Of a stretch of DNA of 13,159 bases, positions 5,988 through 13,088 are shown in pieces. The stretch covers positions 1 to 13,159 of the forward strand of contig JAODNB010000372.1 of assembly GCA_025464795.1 (NCBI GenBank), read 5' to 3'. Positions within the stretch are counted from its first letter, which is position 1, and each line of letters begins with the position of its first letter. This DNA comes from Frankiales bacterium (GTDB lineage Bacteria; Actinomycetota; Actinomycetes; Mycobacteriales; SCTD01). The notes beneath the pieces were generated by a model. It ran no database searches. It was not told the DNA's origin and worked only from the letters and a program-made list of their open reading frames with translations. Position numbers and translations under genes: made by a program.

Positions 5988-7088
5988 ATGACGTCTCCCG
6001 AGGACCCTACGGAGGCCGTGCCCACGGCCGCCTTCATCGGCGGCCGCTACCGGCTCGACGAGCTGATCGGTCGCGGCGGCACGGCGGAGGTCTGGAGGGC
6101 GACCGACACCTCCCTGGACCGGACCGTCGCCCTGAAGCTCGTGACCGTGCCAGCCGACGAGTCCTCCGCCCGCGCCGCCGACGAGGCGCGCACCCTGGCT
6201 CGCCTGTCCCACCCGTCGCTGGTGCAGGTCTTCGACGCTGGCACGGACACCTCCGGGCGCCCGTGGGTCGTCATGGAGCTCGTCCAGGGCGAGACGCTGG
6301 CTGATGCGATCCGGCGCGGTCCGCTCGCCGTCCGCACCATCAACGAGATCGGCCTGGCTGTCGCCGAGGCGCTCGACCACGTCCACAGCCAGGGCCTGGT
6401 CCACCGCGACGTGAAGCCGGCGAACGTGCTGATGGGGCGCGGCGGCAAGACGAAGCTGACTGACTTCGGCATCTCCAAGCTCGTCGACGCCGCGAAGGTC
6501 ACCTCGACCGGCTTCATGGTCGGCACGGCCTCCTACCTCGCGCCGGAGCAGGTCACCGGGGAGCCCGTCGGGCCCCCGGCAGACATCTACGCGCTCGGCC
6601 TCGTCCTGCTCGAAGCCCTGACGGGCCAACGCGAGTACGAAGGACCCGCAGTCGAAGCCGCGATGGCTCGGCTGCACCGACCGCCGACGATGCCGCAAGC
6701 AGTGCCGCCGTCGTGGGTGCCGCTGCTCACCCAGATGCTCGCCCGCGAGCCGGCGGCCCGTCCCACCGCCGCCGCGACCGCGCGGGGCCTTCGTGCCCTG
6801 CTCTCAGGCCAGGCAGTCGCGACGACCGTCCTCGAGGCGCCCACCCGCGCGATTCCCCAGGCAACGCAGGCCATCCCCGTCACGCGGGCAGTGCCTGTCG
6901 TCGCCGCGAGCTCGAACCGGAACACCTGGATCGCGGTGGCCGTGGCCGTCGCGCTCGTCGCCGTGCTCGCAGGCGTGCTCGCCAGTCGACGTGCCGCCTC
7001 ACCGAGGGAGATCCCAGCCGTCAGCACGGAGATCCAGCAACCGCTGCAGAGCGACCTCAACAAGCTGAAGACCCAGGTCGAGCAGTGA
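5988..7088 (+). CDS. Membrane-anchored Ser/Thr protein kinase (Hanks/PknB type, no PASTA repeats)
   Basis: This is a 366-residue protein. The kinase domain (about 21-275) shows the glycine loop GRGGTAEV (28-35), catalytic lysine K50 in VALKLV, E66 of helix C, the catalytic loop HRDVKPAN (139-146, D141), the DFG motif (159-161), an activation loop with T173/S173-T180-type residues before APEQ (185-188), and D199 in ADIYALG. A juxtamembrane Ala/Thr/Pro linker (276-311) leads to one membrane helix (about 313-332) and a short outer tail of 34 residues. That tail ends in a helical, charged segment (TEIQQPLQSDLNKLKTQVEQ) and has no PASTA domains. All catalytic residues are present, so it should be active. 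The gene overlaps the lipoprotein gene by GTGA (7085-7088). The ligand and targets are unknown; the lipoprotein is the obvious candidate partner. Confidence 0.93.
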   Translation: MTSPEDPTEAVPTAAFIGGRYRLDELIGRGGTAEVWRATDTSLDRTVALKLVTVPADESSARAADEARTLARLSHPSLVQVFDAGTDTSGRPWVVMELVQGETLADAIRRGPLAVRTINEIGLAVAEALDHVHSQGLVHRDVKPANVLMGRGGKTKLTDFGISKLVDAAKVTSTGFMVGTASYLAPEQVTGEPVGPPADIYALGLVLLEALTGQREYEGPAVEAAMARLHRPPTMPQAVPPSWVPLLTQMLAREPAARPTAAATARGLRALLSGQAVATTVLEAPTRAIPQATQAIPVTRAVPVVAASSNRNTWIAVAVAVALVAVLAGVLASRRAASPREIPAVSTEIQQPLQSDLNKLKTQVEQ

Positions 7089-7549
7089 AGCGCCTGCTCG
7101 CGGGTGCCGCCTGCCTGCTCGTGCTCACCGGGTGCTCCGGGAAGCTGTCGCCCCACGACACCCTCAAGGACGAGACCGCTCAGCTGATCGACGCGGCGAA
7201 CTCCAAGAACCCGTCGGGGGTCCACTCCGCAGCTGCCTCTTTGAGCAGCACGATCCAGGACCAGCTGGCCTCCGGGAAGCTCACCGCCGGGGAGGCCGCG
7301 ACGCTGCGCAAGCTGCTCGCGGCGATCGAGAGGGAGGCAGACCTGCTGACCGCGCCCTCGCCGACTCCCACGCCCTCGCCGACCGCGTCGCCGACGGCGT
7401 CTCCCACCCCGTCGCCGACCCGATCACCGACCCCGTCGCCCACGCCCTCCCCCACCGCGTCCCCGACGCCCTCCCCGACCGCGTCGCCGACTCCTCCGGC
7501 GCCCTCGATCAGCGTCGGCCTCGGCAGCCCTAGCCCCACGGTGTCCTAG
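7085..7549 (+). CDS. Small lipoprotein with Pro/Thr/Ser-rich C-terminal stalk
   Basis: This is a 154-residue protein starting at a GTG inside the kinase stop. Residues 1-17 are a type II signal peptide: VKR, then the hydrophobic stretch LLAGAACLLVL, then the lipobox LTGC with C17 as the lipidated residue. Residues about 24-90 form a helical domain with segments around 26-40, 46-64 and 68-88. Residues 91-138 are a low-complexity (T/S)P-rich stalk made of SPTPSPT/SPTAS units, followed by a short Ser/Gly tail. I recognise no catalytic motif. The helical part (LASGKLTAGEAATLRKLLAAIE) faintly recalls FIMAH-type helical bundles, which is only a weak impression. Lipid anchoring at the outer face and the overlap with the kinase gene suggest a role in sensing or presenting a signal to it. 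Confidence 0.82.
   Translation: MKRLLAGAACLLVLTGCSGKLSPHDTLKDETAQLIDAANSKNPSGVHSAAASLSSTIQDQLASGKLTAGEAATLRKLLAAIEREADLLTAPSPTPTPSPTASPTASPTPSPTRSPTPSPTPSPTASPTPSPTASPTPPAPSISVGLGSPSPTVS
7355..7498 (+). repeat. Low-complexity Pro/Thr/Ser codon repeat in the lipoprotein gene
   Basis: About 48 codons of imperfect repeats built from TCGCCGAC, TCCCCGAC and related units encode the SPT-rich stalk. The frame is kept throughout. Such repeats can change length by slippage, so this segment may vary between strains. Confidence 0.8.
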
Positions 7550-7561
7550 CCCGCGGGACCA

Positions 7562-7607
7562 ACGTCCTCACCCGCGAGCGGAGGCTCCGGGCGCTCCCTG
7601 AGGACGT
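7562..7607. terminator. Long-armed inverted repeat between convergent genes, likely bidirectional terminator
   Basis: ACGTCCTCA (7562-7570) and TGAGGACGT (7599-7607) are perfect 9-bp arms, with a nested GAGCG (7576-7580) / CGCTC (7592-7596). The structure begins 13 nt after the lipoprotein stop and includes the esterase stop codon (7568-7570, minus strand). The position fits transcription termination from both sides. No T-run follows on either strand, as is often true in high-GC bacteria. Confidence 0.55.
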
Positions 7608-9889
7608 AACCGGGAGATCAGGGCGAGCAGCAGAAGGACGGCGCCGAGAGCGGCGATCCACCACGGAGCGCCTGTACTGGGGAGCGAGCGGGGGGTCGTC
7701 ACTGCGCTGCCCACGGGTGCCAGGACCACGGTGTGCCGCCCCGCTGGGAGCGCCACCGTCAAGGCGCCCCCAGAAGGTCGGACGAGCCCCGTGCGGACGC
7801 CGTCGACCAGGCGCTCGAGGGTGCGGGTCTCACCGACGAGCCGCAGGGAGAACGCCCGGTCCACGGTGCTCACGAGATCGATCTCCGGGCGCCCCAGCAG
7901 GTTCGCGTCTCGAAGCCGCACGGAGGCAGAACGGGCCCCCTTGCTTGTGATCACGAGGGTGTCGGGGTTGAGGGCAGCCAACGCTCTGGTGGGGATCGTC
8001 TGGAAGAGCTCGGCCCCGGTGCGGCCAGTGGGGCCGCCCTCGTCGACCATCTTGTCGACGCGCGAGGCCTTGCCCACCTGGGGGTGCGGCTTGGCGAGTG
8101 ACTCGACCGTGACGGTCGGCCGGGTCACGCCGGCAGCAGGTGTCACGTCCCGTAGCCACCACGCGCCGTCGTAGCGCTGGTGCAGCGCAGGGTTGTCCTG
8201 CCCCACGGGACGCGTCCACGTGATGACCGCTGGATCGCTGCCGAGCTGGTGGGCGGAGAAGAACGCGAGCAGGCGCGGGAGGTTGTCGTAGATCGAGGAG
8301 TACTCGTGGGTCTTCAACGAGTAGTCGAGCAGCGTCGCGTCGTAGCCGGCGGAGGACAGCGCCGCGTACATCGCTTTGGCGTTCTTGCCCATCATGTCGA
8401 GGTCCTCCTCTGCCGTGACCTCGAGCCATGGCGTGTTCCGGAGGTTCGCGAACAGGTCGGCCGAGTCGGTCCCTTCAGCAGGGGCGACGGCCGCGAACAG
8501 GTCCGGGTGGTGGGTGGCGATGTTGTTGCTGCCATAGCCGCCCATCGAGTGGCCCATCACGTAGATCCGCGAGCGATCCACGTTGTAGCGCTTCTCCACG
8601 TCGGCCAGGACCTCCAGGACGTCAGCCTCACCGGGGGTCCCGCCCCGGTAGAAGTAGTCGCCCCGTCCGAGCGCGGAAGCGAACAGCCAGCCCTTCTTGT
8701 CGATCGCGTCGACGAGTCCGGTCGGGTTGCGGAACGGCTCCTCTGGCAGGCCGGTGTAGCCGTGCAGGTAGAGGACGAGGGGCTTCGCGGTGGCGCCGGT
8801 GTAGGACGCCGGCACGTGCATCGCGTAGTCCTGCAGCGCCCCGTTGTAGAAGTAGCTCACGTTGAAGTCGGGCACCGGGATCGGTGGGCTGATCGCTGGT
8901 GTGCCCAGCGCGCCGGAGCGGTCCTTCGAGATGCCGTCGTGCGAGGGCAGCTTCGAGTGGAGCAGCCGGGAGAAGTCCCCGTGCTGCACCGGCGCGAGCT
9001 GCGTCGCGCGTGCGCTGAGCAAGGCCCGAGAGACTACCGCCGTTGAGGTGTCGAGGCCTGCGGTCAGCTGGCGCGACTGGTGCAACTCGTCGAACGACCA
9101 GGGGGAGTCTCCCGCGAACAGCAGCCCCCAGACGTTGGTGGGAGAGGTGGCTCCGCCGCTGGCCGGGGCGCTGCCGAGCGGCGGTCCGGGAGGCACGTCC
9201 ACATATGCGGGACCGTTCGCGAGACCGCTGCCGCCCTGGAGCGACCACGGGCCAGAAGGCAGCAGTGACAGGGGAACCCGGGCCTCCGTCGTGTGGTCGC
9301 CAGTCCGGACCGCGACCGAGGTGCCGTTGACGTCGGCACCCGAACCCCAGATCGTGAGGGCCTTGTCGAACCGGCCCGTCAGCTTCGCGTTGTGCGGCCA
9401 CGCGGTGACGGGCGAGGTCGGCGTGCCGAAGGTCAGCGTCGCGATCTGGGCGTTCGGAGTCGGGAAGGAGTTCCAGAGGAAGCGCACGAACAGGTCCCCG
9501 TCGGAGACGGCAAGCCGGACCTCCGCCACCTCGCCGGTGCCCGCCGGGAGTGCGTTCGGCAGCACGTAGTCGCCGTTGTGAGCGGCGCGGTGCGCTCCGA
9601 AGAAGTCATAGGTCAGGGCGTTGTACAGGTCGACGGAGATGCGCGTCGGGTCGACCGGGCTGCTCTTCACCCCGGCGTAGTAGTCGGACCGCTCGAGCGC
9701 GTCGGTGTTGGCGCCGCGGGCCTGCCGGATGCCGTTGGTGTAGATCCACTCGCCCTGGCTGTACTGGCCGGTGCGGAACACGTCGGTGGGCGAGCCGGTC
9801 CAGGCATGCCAAGCCGCTGCCCGCGCCGGTGCCGTCGGGAGCAGCAGCAGTGCCAGGGACGCCAGGACGGCCAGCGCTCGGCGGGTCAC
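7568..9889 (-). CDS. Secreted alpha/beta-hydrolase esterase with LPSTG cell-wall sorting signal
   Basis: This is a 773-residue exported protein. A signal peptide (VTRRALAVLASLALLLLP) has a likely cut after ARA at residue 24. Residues 25 to about 335 look beta-rich (EVRLAVSDGDLFVRFLWNS, 122-141) and may form a CBM9-like or similar sandwich. The hydrolase domain (about 340-550) has the oxyanion motif LYLHGYTG (373-380), nucleophile S448 in GHSMGG (446-451), acid D496 or D498, and H528 in THEY. This resembles polyhydroxybutyrate-depolymerase/feruloyl-esterase-like and peptidase S9-like enzymes. Residues 555-735 are a further beta-rich region. The C-terminus holds LPSTG (736-740), a membrane helix (743-759) and an Arg-containing tail, the layout of a sortase substrate. 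The GTG at 9889 overlaps the metallopeptidase stop (GTGA). The longer open frame to 10354 precedes the signal peptide and was not used. The substrate is unknown. Confidence 0.87.
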   Translation of the reverse strand: MTRRALAVLASLALLLLPTAPARAAAWHAWTGSPTDVFRTGQYSQGEWIYTNGIRQARGANTDALERSDYYAGVKSSPVDPTRISVDLYNALTYDFFGAHRAAHNGDYVLPNALPAGTGEVAEVRLAVSDGDLFVRFLWNSFPTPNAQIATLTFGTPTSPVTAWPHNAKLTGRFDKALTIWGSGADVNGTSVAVRTGDHTTEARVPLSLLPSGPWSLQGGSGLANGPAYVDVPPGPPLGSAPASGGATSPTNVWGLLFAGDSPWSFDELHQSRQLTAGLDTSTAVVSRALLSARATQLAPVQHGDFSRLLHSKLPSHDGISKDRSGALGTPAISPPIPVPDFNVSYFYNGALQDYAMHVPASYTGATAKPLVLYLHGYTGLPEEPFRNPTGLVDAIDKKGWLFASALGRGDYFYRGGTPGEADVLEVLADVEKRYNVDRSRIYVMGHSMGGYGSNNIATHHPDLFAAVAPAEGTDSADLFANLRNTPWLEVTAEEDLDMMGKNAKAMYAALSSAGYDATLLDYSLKTHEYSSIYDNLPRLLAFFSAHQLGSDPAVITWTRPVGQDNPALHQRYDGAWWLRDVTPAAGVTRPTVTVESLAKPHPQVGKASRVDKMVDEGGPTGRTGAELFQTIPTRALAALNPDTLVITSKGARSASVRLRDANLLGRPEIDLVSTVDRAFSLRLVGETRTLERLVDGVRTGLVRPSGGALTVALPAGRHTVVLAPVGSAVTTPRSLPSTGAPWWIAALGAVLLLLALISRLRPQGAPGASARG
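7641..7684 (-). other. Sortase recognition signal (LPSTG plus membrane helix) of the esterase
   Basis: Codons for L-P-S-T-G occupy 7684-7670, followed directly by an 18-residue hydrophobic segment and then arginines. A sortase would cut between T and G and link the enzyme to the cell wall. Without a matching sortase, the same segment would simply anchor the protein in the membrane. Confidence 0.65.
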
Positions 9890-11316
9890 GCGTGACCCGA
9901 GCTGCGACAGGTCTGGGCGACGGTGCCGAACAGCTGCTGGATCGCCGCAAGGCGGTCGGGCGACAGCGTGGTCACGGCAAGGTCCTCCTGGTGCTGGGTC
10001 CCTAGGGCCGCGATGACGCCGTCCGCGACGCAGGCGCTCAGGTCGAAGGAGGCCTTGTCCTTGAGGAGCTCGTCGATGATGGATGCCCGGGCTTGCAGGA
10101 TCGTGAACGCGCTGACGGCCGTCTTCGGCAGCGGCTTGGCCTTCACCCCCGGGTCGCACGCGCGGATCTTCACGAGCCCGTCCTGCGTCACAGCCGTAGC
10201 GCCAGGGAGGAAGACCGCCCACTGCTTCGCGGCGGCGACGAGCAGCCCGGTGGACTCGGCCCCGTCGGTCACCACGTCGATCGCCATGCACGTGGTCGAG
10301 CCCTGCTTGTACGGCACCGAGGCATCGCCCTGCCAGCCCCTGACGGCATCCCACGCGGTCGTGTATCCGAGGCGGCTGCCGAGCACCTCGAACAGCGAGA
10401 CCTGACCGAACGAGACCACGTCGTCGAGCTTCTTGGAACCTGCCGGGAGCGAAGGCGCGGCGACCTTCCGGGCCTTCTCCGTCAAGGGGTGACCGACGGG
10501 GTCGACGACCTGCGCCTCCTGCGTCGGTGGGTTGCGGAACGCCCTGTCGACGCCCTTGTTGCCGCCCTCGGAGCTCAGGGCGTCCAGGAGCACGGGCCCG
10601 AAGACGTAGGGGAAGCTCAGGAAGTCCTGGAGGTACTGGGGGACGTCGACCGCAGCCTTGGACCGCTCCCCGATCCGCTTCTCCGCAGTGGCGAACAGCG
10701 CCTGGTCGGACTTGGACAAGCGTTTCTCGTACACGTTCTGGATGCGGACCGCGTCACCCTCGATGAGCGCGGTGACGGCCGTCGTGTCCCCTCCGGGCGG
10801 GGCCTTCTTGAGCTTCGTCAGGTCGAAGTACTGGTCCTGGAGCACGTGCGTCAGCTCGTGAGCGAGGGTCACCCGCGTGTACGGGTCGAGGCTGGTCCCT
10901 CGGACGAACACGGCGTGCTTCGACGGGACGTACAGCCCGATCACGTCGGACTTCAGCAGGGTGTCGAGCTCCTTCTCGAGGTCGAGCCTGCCGCTGATGA
11001 GGCCGAGGGCGCGCAGCTCTCCGAGGGACAGCTCGAGGTCGGCCTTGTCCTTCTTGCTCTCGGACGGCTTGACCGCGACCTGCTTGTCGAAACCGGCATC
11101 GTCCAGGAAGTTGACGGGGACCGGGTGCTTGAAGGTCAGGCCGCGCGTCTGCTGGACGAACTCGACGATCGGCAGCACCCGCGGGTCCCAGTGCTTCGGG
11201 TACGCGACGGTCGTCTTCTTGTCCGCCGGGTTGTCGAGGGAGGTCACGACGTCCTCCACCCCAGTGGCGAGCACGAGCAGACCGGTGAGGCCGATGGCAG
11301 CGATCTTCTTCTTCAC
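9886..11316 (-). CDS. Exported HExxH zinc metallopeptidase, family not recognised
   Basis: This is a 476-residue protein. The N-terminus VKKKIAAIGLTGLLVLATG is a signal peptide or signal anchor (hydrophobic core about 5-19) with no clear AxA site. The active-site motif is HELTH (H153, E154, H157) within TLAHELTHVLQDQYFDL, and E186 in ALIEGDA, 29 residues later, is the likely third zinc ligand, giving a gluzincin-like arrangement. RNPPTQEAQVVDP (261-273) resembles the 'PPTTEQ..HP' element of uncharacterised bacterial HExxH proteins. All four cysteines (C343, C387, C429, C470) lie in the C-terminal half, which suits disulfides in an exported protein. The GTG at 11316 overlaps the upstream S9 peptidase stop (GTGA, 11313-11316) and is the start that places the signal sequence first. 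The longer open frame to 11796 is shadow sequence. The substrate is unknown. Confidence 0.83.
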   Translation of the reverse strand: MKKKIAAIGLTGLLVLATGVEDVVTSLDNPADKKTTVAYPKHWDPRVLPIVEFVQQTRGLTFKHPVPVNFLDDAGFDKQVAVKPSESKKDKADLELSLGELRALGLISGRLDLEKELDTLLKSDVIGLYVPSKHAVFVRGTSLDPYTRVTLAHELTHVLQDQYFDLTKLKKAPPGGDTTAVTALIEGDAVRIQNVYEKRLSKSDQALFATAEKRIGERSKAAVDVPQYLQDFLSFPYVFGPVLLDALSSEGGNKGVDRAFRNPPTQEAQVVDPVGHPLTEKARKVAAPSLPAGSKKLDDVVSFGQVSLFEVLGSRLGYTTAWDAVRGWQGDASVPYKQGSTTCMAIDVVTDGAESTGLLVAAAKQWAVFLPGATAVTQDGLVKIRACDPGVKAKPLPKTAVSAFTILQARASIIDELLKDKASFDLSACVADGVIAALGTQHQEDLAVTTLSPDRLAAIQQLFGTVAQTCRSSGHA

Positions 11317-13079
11317 GCTGGACCGTCGATCCCGAGGTGACGGGCCACGAACTCGAGCTCGGTGCGCATCTGTCGGATCCGCTCCTCCACCACCAGGGAG
11401 CCGTGACCGGCGTCGAAGCGGTAGACCTCGACGTCCTTGCCCAGGGTGGTCGCTGCGTTGATCCAGTTGTCGATCTGGCGGATCGGGCAGCGCGGGTCGT
11501 TGGCGCCGGCGAGCACGAGGACAGGGGAGGACACCTGCGCAACGTACGTCAACGGCGAGCACCGCTCGTACACCTCGGGAACGTCCACGGGTGAGCCTCC
11601 GAACAGCGACCGGTCGAAGGCCCGGAGCGGCTCCATCTCGTCCTCGTACGCCGCGACGTAGTCCGCGACGGGAACGGCGGCGACGCCGATCGACCACAGC
11701 GAGGGCTGCGTCCCGAGCCCGAGCAGCGTCAGGTACCCGCCCCAGGAGCCGCCCGTCAGCACGCACGTCGTCGCGAGGCCCGACGACATCGCCCACCCGC
11801 GGACGGCCGCGAGGTCCTCAAGCTCGGTGAGTCCCGGGCGCCCCTCGATCGCGTCGCGCCACGCCGCTCCGTAACCGGTGGAGCCGCGGTAGTTGACCTG
11901 CACCACTGCGCAGCCGAGATCGACGTACGCGGCGCGGTCGGCCTGGAAGATGTCGCTGTCGTGGTCCTGCGGTCCCCCGTGCACGAGGAAGACGGTCGGG
12001 AACGGACCTGCTCCCTCAGGCCGAGCGACAAGGGCGTGGATCGTGCCGCCGGGGCCCTCGACGAAGACGTCCTCGACCGGCACCGAGCCGGGTGCGCGGG
12101 GCAGAGGCGCCTCGAGGACGACCGCCCCGGTGGTGGAGCGCACGACCCGCGGAGAGGCCGAGGAGGACCAGACATACTCCACCGACCCGTCGGGTCGCGG
12201 CGAGGCGTCGAGGACGGTGCCCTCCCTGCCGGCGAGGTCCGTGACCGACCCGTCGAGACCCACCCGGTGGATCGTCGCCCGTCCCCGGTGCTCGGACACC
12301 ACGAGCAGGGCGGAGCCGTCGTGGAACCAGCATGCGGACAGGTCCCCGGGCAGGTCGATGCTGAGGCGGTCGACCGCCCCGCTGGCCGGGTCCCACAGGA
12401 CGGGTTCTGGCCGGCCCCCCTTCTCGTGCAGGGCCAGGACGAGCCGGCCGTCGGGGTGGAAGTCGAGGCCGGTGAGGCCGAAGCCCTCGCCGTCCCACAG
12501 GTCGCCCACGAGGTCGCCGTCGACCGTCAGGACGCGCAGGGCCCGGTGCCGGGAGTCGCCGTGCTCGGAGTGCTCGATCAGGACCAGCCGGTCGTCCCGG
12601 GTCAGCGCTGCGACGTCCGCGTCGTCCTCGGAGGCGTACAGCACGGTGGTCTGGTCAGGACGCACCACGTAGACGGTCGAGCCGTTGTCCGTGGAGACCC
12701 CGATGACGGAAAGCGTCCTGCCGGTCTCGCAGCCCGCGCTGTAGCCGGGGGGGACGTCTGGCGCAGCCGCGATCGCCGTCCCGCCCTCGAAAGGCTGCTT
12801 GCGCCACACCCCGAACTCGTCCCCGTCGGTGTCGTCGAACCACCACAACCAGGCCCCGTCCGGGGACAGGTGCCCGTCCGACGTGCCGTTGGGGCGCGAG
12901 GTCGCCTGTGTCGAGACGCCGGTCGCCCGGTCCCAGGTGTAGAGCTCGAACGTCCCGGTCAGGTTGCCGGTGTACACGTTCTTGTCCGGGGCGTCGTCGG
13001 CCCAGATCGGCAGCGAGACGCGGGGAGCGCGGAAGCGGTCCTCCCAGGCGCTCACGGGCGGGGCGAACGGTGGCGGCAC
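11313..13079 (-). CDS. S9-family serine peptidase (prolyl oligopeptidase / acylaminoacyl-peptidase type)
   Basis: This is a 588-residue protein without a signal peptide, so it is probably cytoplasmic. The N-terminal part (about 20-330) is a beta-propeller made of repeated blades (HLSPDGAWLWWFDD, DFHPDGRLVLAL, WFHDGSALLVVSE). The catalytic domain (about 335-588) has the HGGP oxyanion loop (367-370), the NYRGSTGYG motif (396-404), nucleophile S445 in GGSWGGY (443-449), D528 in AGANDPRCP and H559 in DAGHGSL. This set is typical of dipeptidyl/acylaminoacyl peptidases. The start is uncertain. GTG at 13079 gives the longest form. GTG at 13055 (V9) gives a protein opening SAWEDRFRAPRVSLPIWA, where I judge the family conservation to begin, and overlaps a 9-codon mini-ORF. 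The gene heads a three-gene operon with the metallopeptidase and the esterase. Confidence 0.92.
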   Translation of the reverse strand: MPPPFAPPVSAWEDRFRAPRVSLPIWADDAPDKNVYTGNLTGTFELYTWDRATGVSTQATSRPNGTSDGHLSPDGAWLWWFDDTDGDEFGVWRKQPFEGGTAIAAAPDVPPGYSAGCETGRTLSVIGVSTDNGSTVYVVRPDQTTVLYASEDDADVAALTRDDRLVLIEHSEHGDSRHRALRVLTVDGDLVGDLWDGEGFGLTGLDFHPDGRLVLALHEKGGRPEPVLWDPASGAVDRLSIDLPGDLSACWFHDGSALLVVSEHRGRATIHRVGLDGSVTDLAGREGTVLDASPRPDGSVEYVWSSSASPRVVRSTTGAVVLEAPLPRAPGSVPVEDVFVEGPGGTIHALVARPEGAGPFPTVFLVHGGPQDHDSDIFQADRAAYVDLGCAVVQVNYRGSTGYGAAWRDAIEGRPGLTELEDLAAVRGWAMSSGLATTCVLTGGSWGGYLTLLGLGTQPSLWSIGVAAVPVADYVAAYEDEMEPLRAFDRSLFGGSPVDVPEVYERCSPLTYVAQVSSPVLVLAGANDPRCPIRQIDNWINAATTLGKDVEVYRFDAGHGSLVVEERIRQMRTELEFVARHLGIDGPA

Positions 13080-13081
13080 AT
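13052..13081 (-). CDS. Possible leaderless 9-codon mini-ORF at the head of the hydrolase operon
   Basis: ATG at 13081 opens a frame encoding MCRHRSPRP and ends at TGA 13054-13052. The stop overlaps the alternative peptidase start GTG (13055-13053) as GTGA, the same junction used between the established genes of this operon. TAGGCT lies 7 nt upstream of the ATG. With only nine codons, coding status cannot be shown from sequence alone. The alternative is that the peptidase starts at GTG 13079, only 2 nt into the same transcript. Confidence 0.3.
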   Translation of the reverse strand: MCRHRSPRP

Positions 13082-13088
13082 GACGACG

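Noticed and set aside
5105..6037. A 310-codon open frame on the minus strand opposite asd
   Set aside because: It is antisense to an enzyme with all catalytic residues; no motif or ribosome binding site supports it.
7355..7498. Direct-repeat array that might be taken for a CRISPR
   Set aside because: The units are short (about 6-18 bp), imperfect, have no unique spacers and keep one reading frame, so this is a protein low-complexity region.
7180..7539. A minus-strand frame encoding GVGDAVGEG repeats opposite the lipoprotein gene
   Set aside because: The repeats are simply the complement of the SPT-rich stalk codons. The plus strand has a lipobox and a coupled start, which settles the direction.
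9820..9889. Twin-arginine (Tat) signal in the esterase N-terminus (TRRALAV)
   Set aside because: The two arginines are at the very start and the sequence lacks the usual F-L-K after RR; it fits an ordinary Sec signal with an AxA site better.
10093..11340. A 415-codon open frame on the plus strand opposite the metallopeptidase gene
   Set aside because: It is antisense to a gene with a clear HExxH site and signal sequence. Its composition (Arg/Val/Leu/Asp repeats without motifs) is what the complement of high-GC coding DNA gives.
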